64,000 nucleotides of DNA from an uncultured Bacteroides sp. (GCF_910585845.1 NZ_CAJUHF010000001.1:62001-126000); one strand, 5' to 3'. Shown: positions 1 to 8,693, counted from the first letter of the stretch. The notes: generated by a model from the sequence alone, not told the origin. Translations and numbers: made by a program.

Positions 1-243
1 CATGAGTTGGCACACGCTACATGGAATGCAAATATGACAGGGGCAAACCAAAAAGCGGCTGGAAAGGAAGTGAATAAATTATTTAAGTCTTGGAAGAAAG
101 ACAATAAGAAATCCGGGTATGGAAAGTATGCGGAAACCAATGTGTCGGAGTTCTGGGCTGAAACCGTTACTAAAGCGATACATGGTAAAAGTGATAAATA
201 TACCAAGAAAGTAAAGGAAATCTGCAAGAAATACAAACTATAG
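1..243 (+). CDS. Zincin-like metallopeptidase, C-terminal fragment
   Basis: The reading frame is open from the first base, so the gene starts left of the window; the first in-frame ATG (position 7) follows HE L A and is not the likely start. The first five visible residues are HELAH, a match to the HExxH zinc-binding motif. About 45 residues later comes SEFWAE, which could supply the third glutamate ligand as in many zincins. The tail is lysine-rich (about 25 residues). Genes of this position, just before terminase, are phage genes of unknown role. The metallopeptidase call is inferred from motif alone; an ImmA/IrrE-like regulator protease or a polyvalent phage zincin are both possible. Confidence 0.5.
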   Translation, partial: HELAHATWNANMTGANQKAAGKEVNKLFKSWKKDNKKSGYGKYAETNVSEFWAETVTKAIHGKSDKYTKKVKEICKKYKL

Positions 244-275
244 AGGTATTTTTGCTTAAATTAATTCAATGCAAC

Positions 276-515
276 ATGGAGAAGATAGAATTAACCGCTG
301 ATGAGATTAAGGTAATCAAGCAGCAATTAAATGGTGAAATCGAGGTTTGGAATGCTGATGATTATCAGCAAAAGCATCTCACTTCGGTAATTGACAAGGC
401 GAACGCCCTTTTGGAGGAATTGGATGCCTACGATGAAATGATAGACGAAAAGGGCGGTGATACCATCCTTTGGTTTTGGGATAAGTACAAGGCACAAGAG
501 AGTATCATAGAATAA
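276..515 (+). CDS. Hypothetical phage protein, 79 aa
   Basis: Small acidic protein starting MEKIELTADEIK, rich in helix-forming residues. An upstream in-frame start exists at 252, but a TAnnTTTG box at 247-254 would place a transcription start near 261, so the ATG at 276 is preferred. No family recognised. It lies between the zincin fragment and the terminase genes and is followed by a terminator hairpin, so it ends the previous transcription unit. Confidence 0.55.
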   Translation: MEKIELTADEIKVIKQQLNGEIEVWNADDYQQKHLTSVIDKANALLEELDAYDEMIDEKGGDTILWFWDKYKAQESIIE

Positions 516-531
516 TTAACCGGGTAAAGGG

Positions 532-566
532 AATCGGACGGTATCACGCTATCCGATTTTCTTTAC
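532..566 (+). terminator. Rho-independent terminator
   Basis: AATCGGA (532-538) pairs with TCCGATT (552-558), followed by TTTTCTTT. It closes the unit upstream of the terminase genes. Confidence 0.7.
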
Positions 567-574
567 TTCATAAA

Positions 575-591
575 TGTGTTTGCAGAACACA
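575..591. promoter_or_regulatory. Palindromic operator-like site 1 (TGTGTT-N5-AACACA)
   Basis: TGTGTT TGCAG AACACA is a perfect 6-bp inverted repeat with a 5-bp spacer, 23 bp upstream of the terminase small subunit start. Three related sites lie at 13530, 13645 and 32213. No TAnnTTTG box follows this copy. Confidence 0.6.
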
Positions 592-613
592 TAAACCAAC
601 GATAAATCAACGG

Positions 614-1090
614 ATGGCACTTTTTGAGAAAGGAAATAAAATAGGGAATAGATTTTCATCTGATAACCAACCCCAAAATTCGGGTAGGAAGCCGTCCGTG
701 TATAAATACATCAAAGATATTACGGGCAAAAAGGTAGCTCCGGAAATGAGCAAAGAGGACTACTATAAGGTTATCCGTTTCTTGATGGAAAGTACGCCCG
801 AAACTTTGGAGGGGTTGGTTAAGAACAAAGACGGAACGCCCAACAAGAAAACGCCCGTGTGGGTGCTAAATGTGGTGTCTGCCATTAACGCAGATATTCG
901 CTATGGTAGGACTTATACGGTAGATAGTCTGTTTGATAGGGTTTTCGGTAAACCCACCCAACAGATAGAGAGCGAAGTAAACGCACAAGTAACCAACAAC
1001 AGCATGGATTTGTCGGCTCTTACTACGGATGAGTTGCTACAATACAATTCCTTGCTGGAAAAAATAAAGGCAGGCAATGGCACGAAGTAA
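614..1090 (+). CDS. terS: Terminase small subunit
   Basis: 158-aa protein that would recognise phage DNA for packaging together with the large subunit. The N-terminus has the FEKGNKIGNRFSS...NSGRKP pattern common to DUF5681-like and small terminase proteins of Bacteroidetes phages. The C-terminus is helical (LTTDELLQYNSLLEKIK). It overlaps the large subunit start by 14 bp, the usual terS-terL coupling. Position directly before an unambiguous large terminase is the main support; the family match is from pattern memory. A palindromic operator lies just upstream. Confidence 0.7.
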   Translation: MALFEKGNKIGNRFSSDNQPQNSGRKPSVYKYIKDITGKKVAPEMSKEDYYKVIRFLMESTPETLEGLVKNKDGTPNKKTPVWVLNVVSAINADIRYGRTYTVDSLFDRVFGKPTQQIESEVNAQVTNNSMDLSALTTDELLQYNSLLEKIKAGNGTK

Positions 1091-2507
1091 GGTTACAGAC
1101 GTGCCGATGGCACTTGCAGTGAAGATTGAGCTTTTCAAGCGTGGTTGTTTCGACTTCATCACCGTAAAGGATGGTTTGAAGCATGAGAAGCAAGAACACG
1201 CTTTGAAGATACTTACCGACAATGAACACGTTGAACTTTTGTACGGAGGTGCTGCCGGGGGTGCAAAATCATGGACGGGTGCGGTGTGGCTTCTGTTTAT
1301 GTGCCTCTGTTATCCCGGTTCAAAGTGGTTTATCGGACGTGCCGAGTTAAAGCGTATCACACAATCTACACTTATCACATTTTACAAGGTTTGCAATCAA
1401 TATGGGGTTGATGATACCTTGTACAAGTATAACGGGCAATACAATTATATCGAATTTTTCAACGGTTCACGCATTGACTTGCTGGACTTGCAATATAAGC
1501 CGGGCGACCCTCTGTATGAGCGTTACGGCTCAATCGAATATACAGGCGGCTGGATTGAAGAGGGTGGCGAGGTGAATTTTGGAGCTTATGATACATTGAA
1601 AACACGTATCGGGCGACACCTTAACAATGAACTGGGGTTGAGGCGAAAGTTATTCATTACGTGCAACCCTAAAAAGAATTGGATGTATGATACATTCTAC
1701 AAGCCGGATAAGAAAGGGGAATTGCCCGAATATATGTACTACCTTGCTTGCCTTGTACAAGAAAATCCATTCATAGACCCCGATTATATAGAGGGCTTGA
1801 AAACCACAAAGGATAAAGTAAAGCGTGAACGTCTTTTGAAAGGTAATTGGGAATATGACGATAACCCCAACGCCCTTTGTTCACATGATGCAATCTGTGA
1901 GATATTCGGGAATAAGATTTCAATCAAGACAGGTACAAACTATATTACAGGCGATATTGCACGCTTCGGAGCTGACTATGCCCGTCTTGCCGTTTGGGAC
2001 GGTTGGCATATCATAGAGCTACAATGTTTTCCCGTGTCTAAGACTACCGACATTCAGACGTGGATAATCAACAAGCAAAAGAAGTATAGAATACCCAACC
2101 ATAAATGTATCGTTGATGAGGACGGTGTAGGCGGTGGAGTGGTGGATAATTGCGACATTCAGGGATTCGTGAACAACTCTACCCCTTTCAATGGTGAAAA
2201 CTACCAAAACCTACAGACTCAATGCGGCTACAAGCTGGCAGACCACATAAACGCTACGGAAGTGGGGATAGATGAGGATTTGATAAGCACTGCCGATAAG
2301 GAAGAAATCATAAGGGAACTGGAACAACTGCAAACATGGAAAGCTGATTCGGACGGGAAACTAAAATTGAAACCCAAAGAAGAAATCAAGATGGATATTG
2401 GTTGTTCCCCGGACTGGAGGGATATGTTTCTGATGCGAGCATGGTTTGACTATAACGAGTATGATATACCCGATGATATAGAACGCAGATTAGGTATAAC
2501 CGCTTAA
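1077..2507 (+). CDS. terL: Terminase large subunit (ATPase/nuclease)
   Basis: 476-aa packaging motor. The Walker A-like motif GGAAGGAKS is near residues 57-65. A Walker B-like acidic stretch (GGWIEEGGEV) follows at about 155-165. The RNase H-like nuclease part shows ITGDIARFGAD (first Asp, about residue 290), DEDGVGGGVVDN, and a late acidic segment near SPDWRDMFLMR. Length is normal for the family. The start overlaps terS; an alternative ATG ten codons later (1107) exists. It powers DNA translocation through the portal encoded next. Confidence 0.93.
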   Translation: MARSKVTDVPMALAVKIELFKRGCFDFITVKDGLKHEKQEHALKILTDNEHVELLYGGAAGGAKSWTGAVWLLFMCLCYPGSKWFIGRAELKRITQSTLITFYKVCNQYGVDDTLYKYNGQYNYIEFFNGSRIDLLDLQYKPGDPLYERYGSIEYTGGWIEEGGEVNFGAYDTLKTRIGRHLNNELGLRRKLFITCNPKKNWMYDTFYKPDKKGELPEYMYYLACLVQENPFIDPDYIEGLKTTKDKVKRERLLKGNWEYDDNPNALCSHDAICEIFGNKISIKTGTNYITGDIARFGADYARLAVWDGWHIIELQCFPVSKTTDIQTWIINKQKKYRIPNHKCIVDEDGVGGGVVDNCDIQGFVNNSTPFNGENYQNLQTQCGYKLADHINATEVGIDEDLISTADKEEIIRELEQLQTWKADSDGKLKLKPKEEIKMDIGCSPDWRDMFLMRAWFDYNEYDIPDDIERRLGITA

Positions 2508-2522
2508 AAACAATAAAGCAAA

Positions 2523-3947
2523 ATGGGATTATTAAACATTATTTCTAACGAGGTAAAGGCGGCTATTGGCTACCAACAAAACTTTGCCGACCTTTTGACG
2601 GCTAAGGATGTGACCCGTGCTCTTTCCATGATGAAAGCCCATGCGGAAGAAGCCGCCAATAATTTACGTGAGTATAAGATTGACACTCACAAAGTGATGG
2701 AGCGTAAGGATAGAGCCGTTTACGATAAGAAAGGCAACTTTCTACGTTGGAGTAAACGGTGGAAAATCCCTATTCCTTACCCTCAATTCATCAATGAAAT
2801 TTCTTTGGTGTTTCTCTATGGCAGACCCGTAAAATGGCAACAGCTTTCAACGGGTACGGATTATGCTTTTCAGAACTACAAAGATTGGCTGAATGAAATA
2901 CATTTCAATGCCAAAGTTAGAGAGGCTAAACGTTTGGCTGGTGCGGAGGGCATTTCTGCCATTCTTTACCATGTGTACCGGGATAGTGATAATAAACCAT
3001 CCCTTTTGCTGAATGTGTTGAGCCGGGAAAACAACGATGATATTTATACCATTCGTGACCAATACAAACGGATTACCGCTTTTGCATGGGGTTACTATCT
3101 GACAGAGGCAGGCAACAATACCGTTTACCATGTGGATATATACACTAAAGAGACTGTATATCGTGCCAAACGTGGCAAAATGGGTTGGGAGGTTGAGATA
3201 AAGGATAATCCAATAGGGAAAATTCCCGTGCTGATATTTGAGCAAACGCCCGAACATAAGGAGGTGCAACCCATGATTGAACGCTCTGAAATAATGGAAA
3301 GCACCGATGCAGATACTAATGACCGCTTTTCTAACCCGGCAATGGTGGCTACTTCTGAAATCCTCAATAGCTTGCCAAAGTCGGAAGAAGAAGCCAAACT
3401 GTTTATTCTCAAAAATGGCGGTGATGTACGCTACCTTACATGGAATGAGGCGAGCGAAAGCAAAAAGAATGAGTTTGAAAGATTGGATAAACACATTCTT
3501 TCAAAGTCTTTCACGCCCAACATTGATTTTGACAATATGAAATCATTAGGCAACCTTTCGGCAAAGGCTATACGCAAAGTGATGTTGCTTGCCGTTATTA
3601 AGGCTGAACGCCACAAGGAAAAGCACGATGATTATATGAAACGCCACGCTAACCTTATGATAGCTATTTTAGGTAATGTGCTTGACTATCGGCATAAGGC
3701 TGAATATGATGCCTTGCTGTTAAGGCATGAGTTCCAAGAGCCTTTCGGGGAAGATGTGAGCGAATTGCTTGCCGACTTATCTAAGCAATACAATGATGGG
3801 GCATTGAGCCGTGAAACCTATGTAGAATTGTCCTACCTTGTAAAAGATGCGAAACAAGAAATAGAGCGGCTAAAACAAGAAGAAGCGGAACGGATGGAGC
3901 AACAAATGGAGTTAAACAAAATGGACGTTTTCGGAGGGGCTGAATAA
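2523..3947 (+). CDS. Portal protein (SPP1 gp6-like)
   Basis: 474-aa protein forming the dodecameric DNA entry ring at a capsid vertex. The sequence has the extended portal features: FINEISLVFLYGRP near residue 90, a central IPVLIFEQTPEHKEVQPMIE segment, and a long helical C-terminal region (residues 370-474) rich in K/E with EEAERMEQQMELN. It lies 15 bp after terL. Assignment rests on size, order and the NPIGKIPV..E...S..E pattern typical of SPP1-type portals. Confidence 0.85.
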   Translation: MGLLNIISNEVKAAIGYQQNFADLLTAKDVTRALSMMKAHAEEAANNLREYKIDTHKVMERKDRAVYDKKGNFLRWSKRWKIPIPYPQFINEISLVFLYGRPVKWQQLSTGTDYAFQNYKDWLNEIHFNAKVREAKRLAGAEGISAILYHVYRDSDNKPSLLLNVLSRENNDDIYTIRDQYKRITAFAWGYYLTEAGNNTVYHVDIYTKETVYRAKRGKMGWEVEIKDNPIGKIPVLIFEQTPEHKEVQPMIERSEIMESTDADTNDRFSNPAMVATSEILNSLPKSEEEAKLFILKNGGDVRYLTWNEASESKKNEFERLDKHILSKSFTPNIDFDNMKSLGNLSAKAIRKVMLLAVIKAERHKEKHDDYMKRHANLMIAILGNVLDYRHKAEYDALLLRHEFQEPFGEDVSELLADLSKQYNDGALSRETYVELSYLVKDAKQEIERLKQEEAERMEQQMELNKMDVFGGAE

Positions 3948-4276
3948 TGGAAATAAAGACAAAATACAATGTTGGCGATAAGGTTTGGATTATGCGCAAT
4001 AATAAGCCGGAGAAAATCCAAATTAGCAATATTGAAGTGGAGGTAATAGGTGATGTACCTGTAGGTACTTGTTCCCTTTCGGGGGAGTATTATACCAAAA
4101 TTATATATGTAGAGGTGCAAAGAAGTGAGTATAGAAGTTTTGGTGATAAAGACCCAATTTGTAAGCATAATGAATGTAATTGCTTCAATACTAAAAAAGA
4201 TTTGTTATACAGTTTCTTAGATGATAGCGACTATGGCAAAGAAAAAACAAGCATCAACGCAGAACTACCATTGTAG
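3947..4276 (+). CDS. Hypothetical phage protein with KOW/SH3-like start, 109 aa
   Basis: The start codon overlaps the portal stop (TAATGG), implying coupled translation. The N-terminus YNVGDKVWIMRNNKPEKIQI resembles a small SH3/KOW-type beta-barrel. A Cys-containing tail (CKHNECNCF) may bind metal. No function can be assigned. The 3' end overlaps the next small gene in another frame. Confidence 0.55.
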   Translation: MEIKTKYNVGDKVWIMRNNKPEKIQISNIEVEVIGDVPVGTCSLSGEYYTKIIYVEVQRSEYRSFGDKDPICKHNECNCFNTKKDLLYSFLDDSDYGKEKTSINAELPL

Positions 4277-4406
4277 GGACTGCAAACACGCTTTCGACTT
4301 CCACGAATTGAACTGGAAAGGCGAACCGTTCTTATGCAAATGCCCTTTCCATAAATACAGCAAGTTTTTAGATAAGGACTATTGCACCAACTTCAAACTA
4401 AAGTAG
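4233..4406 (+). CDS. Small Cys-rich protein, 57 aa
   Basis: Start chosen at MAKKKQAST (4233). The ATG four codons upstream is less likely because MAKKK is also the start of the next gene. Cysteines occur as CRDC, LCKC and YC, consistent with a small zinc ribbon. It sits between portal and MuF genes, a slot where small zinc-finger proteins are common in Bacteroides phages. Function unknown. Confidence 0.55.
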   Translation: MAKKKQASTQNYHCRDCKHAFDFHELNWKGEPFLCKCPFHKYSKFLDKDYCTNFKLK

Positions 4407-4410
4407 TGGC

Positions 4411-7020
4411 ATGGCAAAGAAGAAGTACATAGACTATAAGAAGATGCAAGCGGAGCTTTTCAATAGAACGGAGGGTTACGCTGCCAATGTCCGTATCATC
4501 TACCAACAAGCATTTGAGCGAATAATTAACTTGGTAAAGGGTACGGAGTTGGAGGATGGGAAGCCTTTCTCTTTTGCCGACTATGGGTATAGTGAGGAAG
4601 TTACGCCCATTCTTAGGGATATGTACAGCCGTGTTTACCAAGTTATCCGGGGCGGTGTAGAAAAGGAATGGCTTGCATCTAACGAGAATAACGATGCTTT
4701 GGTTAAAAGTGTGTTCGGTGAACAATCAATAAAAGATAATCACTTTGCACGTTTCTTCAAGCGCAACAAAGAGGCTATGGATGCTTTCTTTGCCCGTAAG
4801 AGTGGTGACGGTGGTTTGAATCTCTCTCAAAAGGTTTGGCGATATACGGGTATGTTCCGTGATGAGCTGGAAAATACTTTAGATTTGGCGATTGGTGAGG
4901 GTGTTCCGGCTAATCGTTTGGCGGCTCAGATAAAGAAGTATCTACAAGACCCCGATAAGTTTTACAGGCGTTTCCGTATCAAGGTAGGGGAAGATGAGAA
5001 CGGGCAACCTATCTATGGTAGAAAGTGGAAACGCAGGGTTTGGGACAAAGAAGCCAACTCCTACAAATGGGTGGATGATAACCCGAAACATTTTCATCCC
5101 GGGCGTGGCGTGTACCGTTCATCCGCACGTAACGCCCAAAGGCTTGCACGGACTGAAACCAACATTGCGTATCGTACAGCCGATTTTGAGCGTTGGGCGC
5201 AACTCGACTTTGTGGTAGGCATTGAAATCAAGCTATCCAACAATCATCCCGTATCTGACATTTGCGATGATTTGAAAGGTGTGTACCCTAAAACATTCCG
5301 TTGGAAAGGGTGGCACCCGAATTGCCGTTGCTATCAAGTGCCCGTACTGGCAAAGCAAGAAGAATTGGACGAAATGCTGGATAAGATTTTGGACGGGGAT
5401 AATCCGGCAACGGTGGAATGTGAGGAAAAGGTAAAAGAGCTGCCATCCCAATTTACCGGGTGGATGCAAGATAATGAGCAACGCATCAAGGATGCAACGG
5501 AGAAAGGGACTTTGCCCTACTTCCTACGGGACAATGAAAAGGTTATCTATCCACCGACAGCAAAAGAGATAGCAAAAGCCCGGCACGAAGCCCGGACGGA
5601 AGCGGAAGCAAATGCCATCCGGCAACGGTGGAATGTGAGGAAAGCGACCTATCACTATGGTAATAATATGCTCCGTGTTATGGGTGGTATTTCAGACGTT
5701 GATACTACGGCTTTAGCTGAGGCTCTAAAACACCCTGATTTGTCCGCTATCATGTTGGAAGCCCATAAACTGAAAGCCATAGGTAAGGAGATTTATTCAC
5801 TGGGTTACATAGATAGCCCTATGGAGGTGGCTAAAAAGTTCTCTTTAGCCGATGCAAAAGCCGTAAACAAGGCGGTTGCTGATAAGCTGGCACAATGGGA
5901 TAGCCTTTCTTTGGAACAACAATTAAAGAAACTGAATTTTGAAGTATACGACTTTTTAGGTGGTAACTATCATAATGTACAACAGAAGTACCCAACGTGG
6001 CAGGTGTCACAACAAGCCTATATTAAACAGCTTGGCATTGTTCAAGATAAGATAGATTGGAATGCCATTAAGGATAGCTATGCCGACCTATCTAAGTTCT
6101 CTACCAAGTCCAAGCCTTACCAATCGCTCATTGCACAGCTTGAAAATGCAATCAATGGCAATGATAAAGCAATGGCACAACAAACCATTGCGGAACTTAA
6201 TGCAAGGAAAGAAAGCATTGAAAAAGCCGCTGCCAAGCGTAAATCAAAAGTAAAGGAGGTTAAGTTTAAGGATTCCGATTTTACGCAGGAAAGAAAGGAT
6301 GAGGCGAAATGGTTTATTCATAGTTCAGATGCAAACGATTATTTCTTTGATAATGCCGTGGATATGTGGAAACTTGCAAGCACCAATGAAAAGGCGGCTA
6401 TGTATCAATATACGGCTGGTAGTAGTTACATAACAGAGCCTTTGCGTGCTATCAAGGGATATTATCACTACTATGGTAGTAGATTGTCCGAAGCTGAAAA
6501 GCATATTGCCGATATGACCCAATATATAGCCCGAAGCACACTTAAAGATGATGTTTGGGTAAAGCGTGACGAAATCAGTGCTTTTGTAAACTATCGGTTT
6601 GGGCTGTCTGATTTGGATGCTTATATATCTGACCCGTCTAAGCTTGTTGGCAAGGTTGGTACGGATGATTCCTTTATGTCGTGTGGTAATTGCCGGAATA
6701 CGAACTTTGGAAGTAAGCCCGTTTGTCTGAATATCTATTGTCCGAAAGGTACACAAATGACCTACGCAGAGCCTTTTTCTGCATTTGGTTCAAGCCATGA
6801 CAATGGGGACTATTGTCCGGGTAAGAAGTGGAACGGAACTTCTAAGCCTACAACAACGGGGGAAAATGAAATTATCCTACAGCGTGGCACTAAATTCAGA
6901 ATCACTAAAGCCGAATACACAAATGGCAAATGGTATATAGATATGGAAGTTTTGGAACAAAGCCCGAAAGTGATAAAGGAAATGGTTTCTACTCCAATGG
7001 GATTCTATTGCAAGTATTGA
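4411..7020 (+). CDS. MuF minor head protein fused to C-terminal ADP-ribosyltransferase domain
   Basis: 869 aa in three regions. (1) Residues ~1-320 are a MuF/SPP1 gp7 head-morphogenesis module: a helical start, ARNAQRLARTETNIAYRTA near 240-258, and the Cys/His end GWHPNCRCYQVPV near 300-312. (2) Residues ~330-620 are helical with no recognised domain. (3) Residues ~640-869 look like a VIP2/C3-type ADP-ribosyltransferase: Arg719 (VWVKRDEIS), a GKVGTDDSFMSCG strand-turn with Ser757 in the STS position, then LNIYCPKGTQM, and an ExE pair E818/E820 in GENEIILQRGTKFRI. The usual S-T-S is S-C-G here, and four extra cysteines (CGNC...CLNIYC) are inserted. MuF proteins are packaged in small numbers, so the ART could be delivered with phage DNA. 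An ADP-ribosylglycohydrolase is encoded convergently nearby. Confidence 0.82.
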   Translation: MAKKKYIDYKKMQAELFNRTEGYAANVRIIYQQAFERIINLVKGTELEDGKPFSFADYGYSEEVTPILRDMYSRVYQVIRGGVEKEWLASNENNDALVKSVFGEQSIKDNHFARFFKRNKEAMDAFFARKSGDGGLNLSQKVWRYTGMFRDELENTLDLAIGEGVPANRLAAQIKKYLQDPDKFYRRFRIKVGEDENGQPIYGRKWKRRVWDKEANSYKWVDDNPKHFHPGRGVYRSSARNAQRLARTETNIAYRTADFERWAQLDFVVGIEIKLSNNHPVSDICDDLKGVYPKTFRWKGWHPNCRCYQVPVLAKQEELDEMLDKILDGDNPATVECEEKVKELPSQFTGWMQDNEQRIKDATEKGTLPYFLRDNEKVIYPPTAKEIAKARHEARTEAEANAIRQRWNVRKATYHYGNNMLRVMGGISDVDTTALAEALKHPDLSAIMLEAHKLKAIGKEIYSLGYIDSPMEVAKKFSLADAKAVNKAVADKLAQWDSLSLEQQLKKLNFEVYDFLGGNYHNVQQKYPTWQVSQQAYIKQLGIVQDKIDWNAIKDSYADLSKFSTKSKPYQSLIAQLENAINGNDKAMAQQTIAELNARKESIEKAAAKRKSKVKEVKFKDSDFTQERKDEAKWFIHSSDANDYFFDNAVDMWKLASTNEKAAMYQYTAGSSYITEPLRAIKGYYHYYGSRLSEAEKHIADMTQYIARSTLKDDVWVKRDEISAFVNYRFGLSDLDAYISDPSKLVGKVGTDDSFMSCGNCRNTNFGSKPVCLNIYCPKGTQMTYAEPFSAFGSSHDNGDYCPGKKWNGTSKPTTTGENEIILQRGTKFRITKAEYTNGKWYIDMEVLEQSPKVIKEMVSTPMGFYCKY

Positions 7021-7029
7021 CAACAAAAG

Positions 7030-7057
7030 AAAGGCGCATCAATTACGGTGCGCCTTT
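7030..7057. terminator. Bidirectional terminator between convergent units
   Basis: AAAGGCGCA (7030-7038) pairs with TGCGCCTTT (7049-7057), flanked by A-rich and T-rich sides. It serves the MuF-ART gene on + and the leftward block on -. Confidence 0.8.
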
Positions 7058-7060
7058 ACT

Positions 7061-7384
7061 TTAATCTTTTATGTATGTAGTCCGATACAGCTTTCTAAAA
7101 TCCTCTATATCCACCCTTTCAGCATATTTGCAGTACCTATTGAAAAGCACCGCTTTCAATGTGATGGGCACACCATCGTACAATTCAAAACTGGATAATC
7201 CGGCATCAGTGTATTCCTTTAGAATTGGGGTAATGAGTTCACATCCAGCATCGGTGGCAGGTATAGTTTGCTCAGTCCACCATTTTTCACAAAGCCAAAA
7301 CATTTGCTTATCGCCATCTTTGAACGGGCATACCGTTTCGCCTTTGTAGAAGCGGCAAAATGATTGTAAATCGTTTTTATACAT
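7061..7384 (-). CDS. Hypothetical protein at end of ADP-ribosylglycohydrolase cluster, 107 aa
   Basis: 107-aa protein with four cysteines (CRFYKGETVCPF, WLCEKWW, AGCEL) and many aromatics. It overlaps the 3' end of the ADP-ribosylglycohydrolase gene by 8 bp, indicating translational coupling. No family recognised. It is the last gene before the shared terminator with the MuF-ART gene, so it could act with either protein; that is inference from position. Confidence 0.65.
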   Translation of the reverse strand: MYKNDLQSFCRFYKGETVCPFKDGDKQMFWLCEKWWTEQTIPATDAGCELITPILKEYTDAGLSSFELYDGVPITLKAVLFNRYCKYAERVDIEDFRKLYRTTYIKD

Positions 7385-8150
7385 ATTGTTTTCTATTTAA
7401 GTTTCCGAAAAAATCACCAACTACATTGAGCATATCAGTAGGCAACAAGTCAAATGCCTTGTCTGAAATTTCTTTGGGGACACCCCAAAGGGCTTCTGCC
7501 ATTGAGCCGACTATTGCCCCTATCGTGTCGCTATCTCCACCCCATGAAATAGCCCGTCTGATTGCATCCTCAAAAGAGGTGCTTACACGAATAATTTTCA
7601 AACAAAGCGGCACAGTGCCTTGACACGTTTCATCAAATACTCCGGCATAATAATCGTTTACCATGAATTGCGGATAGTACGATTGCATTATATTCTCAAA
7701 TGCTTTCTGATTGTGGGTTGTCCTCAGATAATAAATAGCGTGTGCGACTGCTACAGCTCCTTTAATTCCCTCCGGGTGATTATGGGTTACTATAGCCGTT
7801 TTCTCTGCCTCCATCAAAACCTTATCCAAGTTGTCATAAGCCCATGCAACCGGGGAAACACGCATTGCAGAGCCATTGCCGAAGCTGTTATATGGTTGTG
7901 GGGTGTCTGAGGCTATCCAGCGGGCAAAGCTGCCGCCGTATGCCCCTTTCGGATTGGGGTATGCTCTACACCATTGGAGAAACTTATCTTTGTAATTTGC
8001 GCCCGTATTGATTGCATCCGCTACCGCTATAGTACAAATGGTATCGTCTGTAAACGTGCTATCCTTTGTGAATAATTCAAAGTTGTAGTTATCTGTATTG
8101 TTAAACTCAAAGCGTGAGCCTACAATATCGCCTATAATTGCTCCTAACAT
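7377..8150 (-). CDS. ADP-ribosylglycohydrolase (DraG/ARH family)
   Basis: 257-aa enzyme expected to remove ADP-ribose from modified targets using a two-metal centre. Start MLGAIIGDIVGSRFE is the family's canonical N-terminus, so the ATG at 8150 is chosen over an upstream in-frame start at 8243. Family motifs are present: FTDDT (residues ~34-37), SFGNGSAMRVSP, HNHPEGIKGA, and WGGDSDTIGAIVG near residue 215. All expected metal-binding aspartates are there, so it looks active. Size is normal. It starts 1 bp after the preceding gene's stop and overlaps the following gene. Its neighbour on the other side of the terminator encodes an ART domain, which suggests it reverses or guards against that modification. 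Confidence 0.93.
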   Translation of the reverse strand: MLGAIIGDIVGSRFEFNNTDNYNFELFTKDSTFTDDTICTIAVADAINTGANYKDKFLQWCRAYPNPKGAYGGSFARWIASDTPQPYNSFGNGSAMRVSPVAWAYDNLDKVLMEAEKTAIVTHNHPEGIKGAVAVAHAIYYLRTTHNQKAFENIMQSYYPQFMVNDYYAGVFDETCQGTVPLCLKIIRVSTSFEDAIRRAISWGGDSDTIGAIVGSMAEALWGVPKEISDKAFDLLPTDMLNVVGDFFGNLNRKQYV

Positions 8151-8151
8151 A

Positions 8152-8427
8152 TTACTTGAAATTTTGATTAAAAAAACGCTCTGCTTTAATTCTATGATAT
8201 TTAGCTTCACGGTACTTATGTTTGTAGTACCATCGTGTAACAAATGAAGATTCTGCCAGTTTAATGAGCATTGCAGATTCTCTTAAAAAAAGAGCCGATA
8301 CAATATGCTTTTCTGTAGATTCTATTGTAGATGCACAAGCCTTTTGAAAATCTTCTAAAGATTCGTTTATACCCTCAAATGCTTTCAAAAGGGATTTTGT
8401 CATTTCTTTCGTAATACATTCATCCAT
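8152..8427 (-). CDS. Hypothetical helical protein, 91 aa
   Basis: Predicted largely helical (EEMTKSLL..FEGINESLEDFQKAC) with a basic C-terminus (KHKYREAKYHRIKAERFF). It overlaps the upstream gene by 8 bp, and the ADP-ribosylglycohydrolase starts 1 bp after its stop, so all are probably one translated unit. No family recognised. Confidence 0.65.
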   Translation of the reverse strand: MDECITKEMTKSLLKAFEGINESLEDFQKACASTIESTEKHIVSALFLRESAMLIKLAESSFVTRWYYKHKYREAKYHRIKAERFFNQNFK

Positions 8428-8671
8428 TGTTAGCCTCCTTTCTTATGCCTCTATTTGATTGTTTTGTATGGAGTGTGCCATATCGTATAATGGCTTTTCT
8501 ACCCTTGTGTTCGTCATTCCTTAGAACATTCCAAAGGGTTTCTTTCGAGCATCCTACTACTTCGGTGGGCAACAGCTCATATATAGCGGTAATGCTGCCA
8601 AAATAGTAGTGACGTTTGCCCTTGTATGGCTCTTTCAATTCTACATGAATGACCTTTCTTTGCTGTTTCAT
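8420..8671 (-). CDS. Hypothetical basic protein, 83 aa
   Basis: Basic protein with a segment YELLPTEVVGCSKETLWNVL that could be a small helix-turn-helix-like unit, as seen in short phage proteins; no firm family. It is the first gene after a strong leftward promoter at 8694-8725 and heads the four-gene cluster containing the ADP-ribosylglycohydrolase. Confidence 0.65.
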   Translation of the reverse strand: MKQQRKVIHVELKEPYKGKRHYYFGSITAIYELLPTEVVGCSKETLWNVLRNDEHKGRKAIIRYGTLHTKQSNRGIRKEANNG

Positions 8672-8693
8672 TGCTATATGTGTTCTATAAACG

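Noticed and set aside
247..254. Promoter for the 79-aa ORF
   Set aside because: Only the -7 box fits; no TTTG at the right distance, so not listed as a feature.
2847..3494. 215-aa reverse-strand ORF inside the portal gene
   Set aside because: It is a shadow of the portal reading frame with no initiation signal and unlikely composition.
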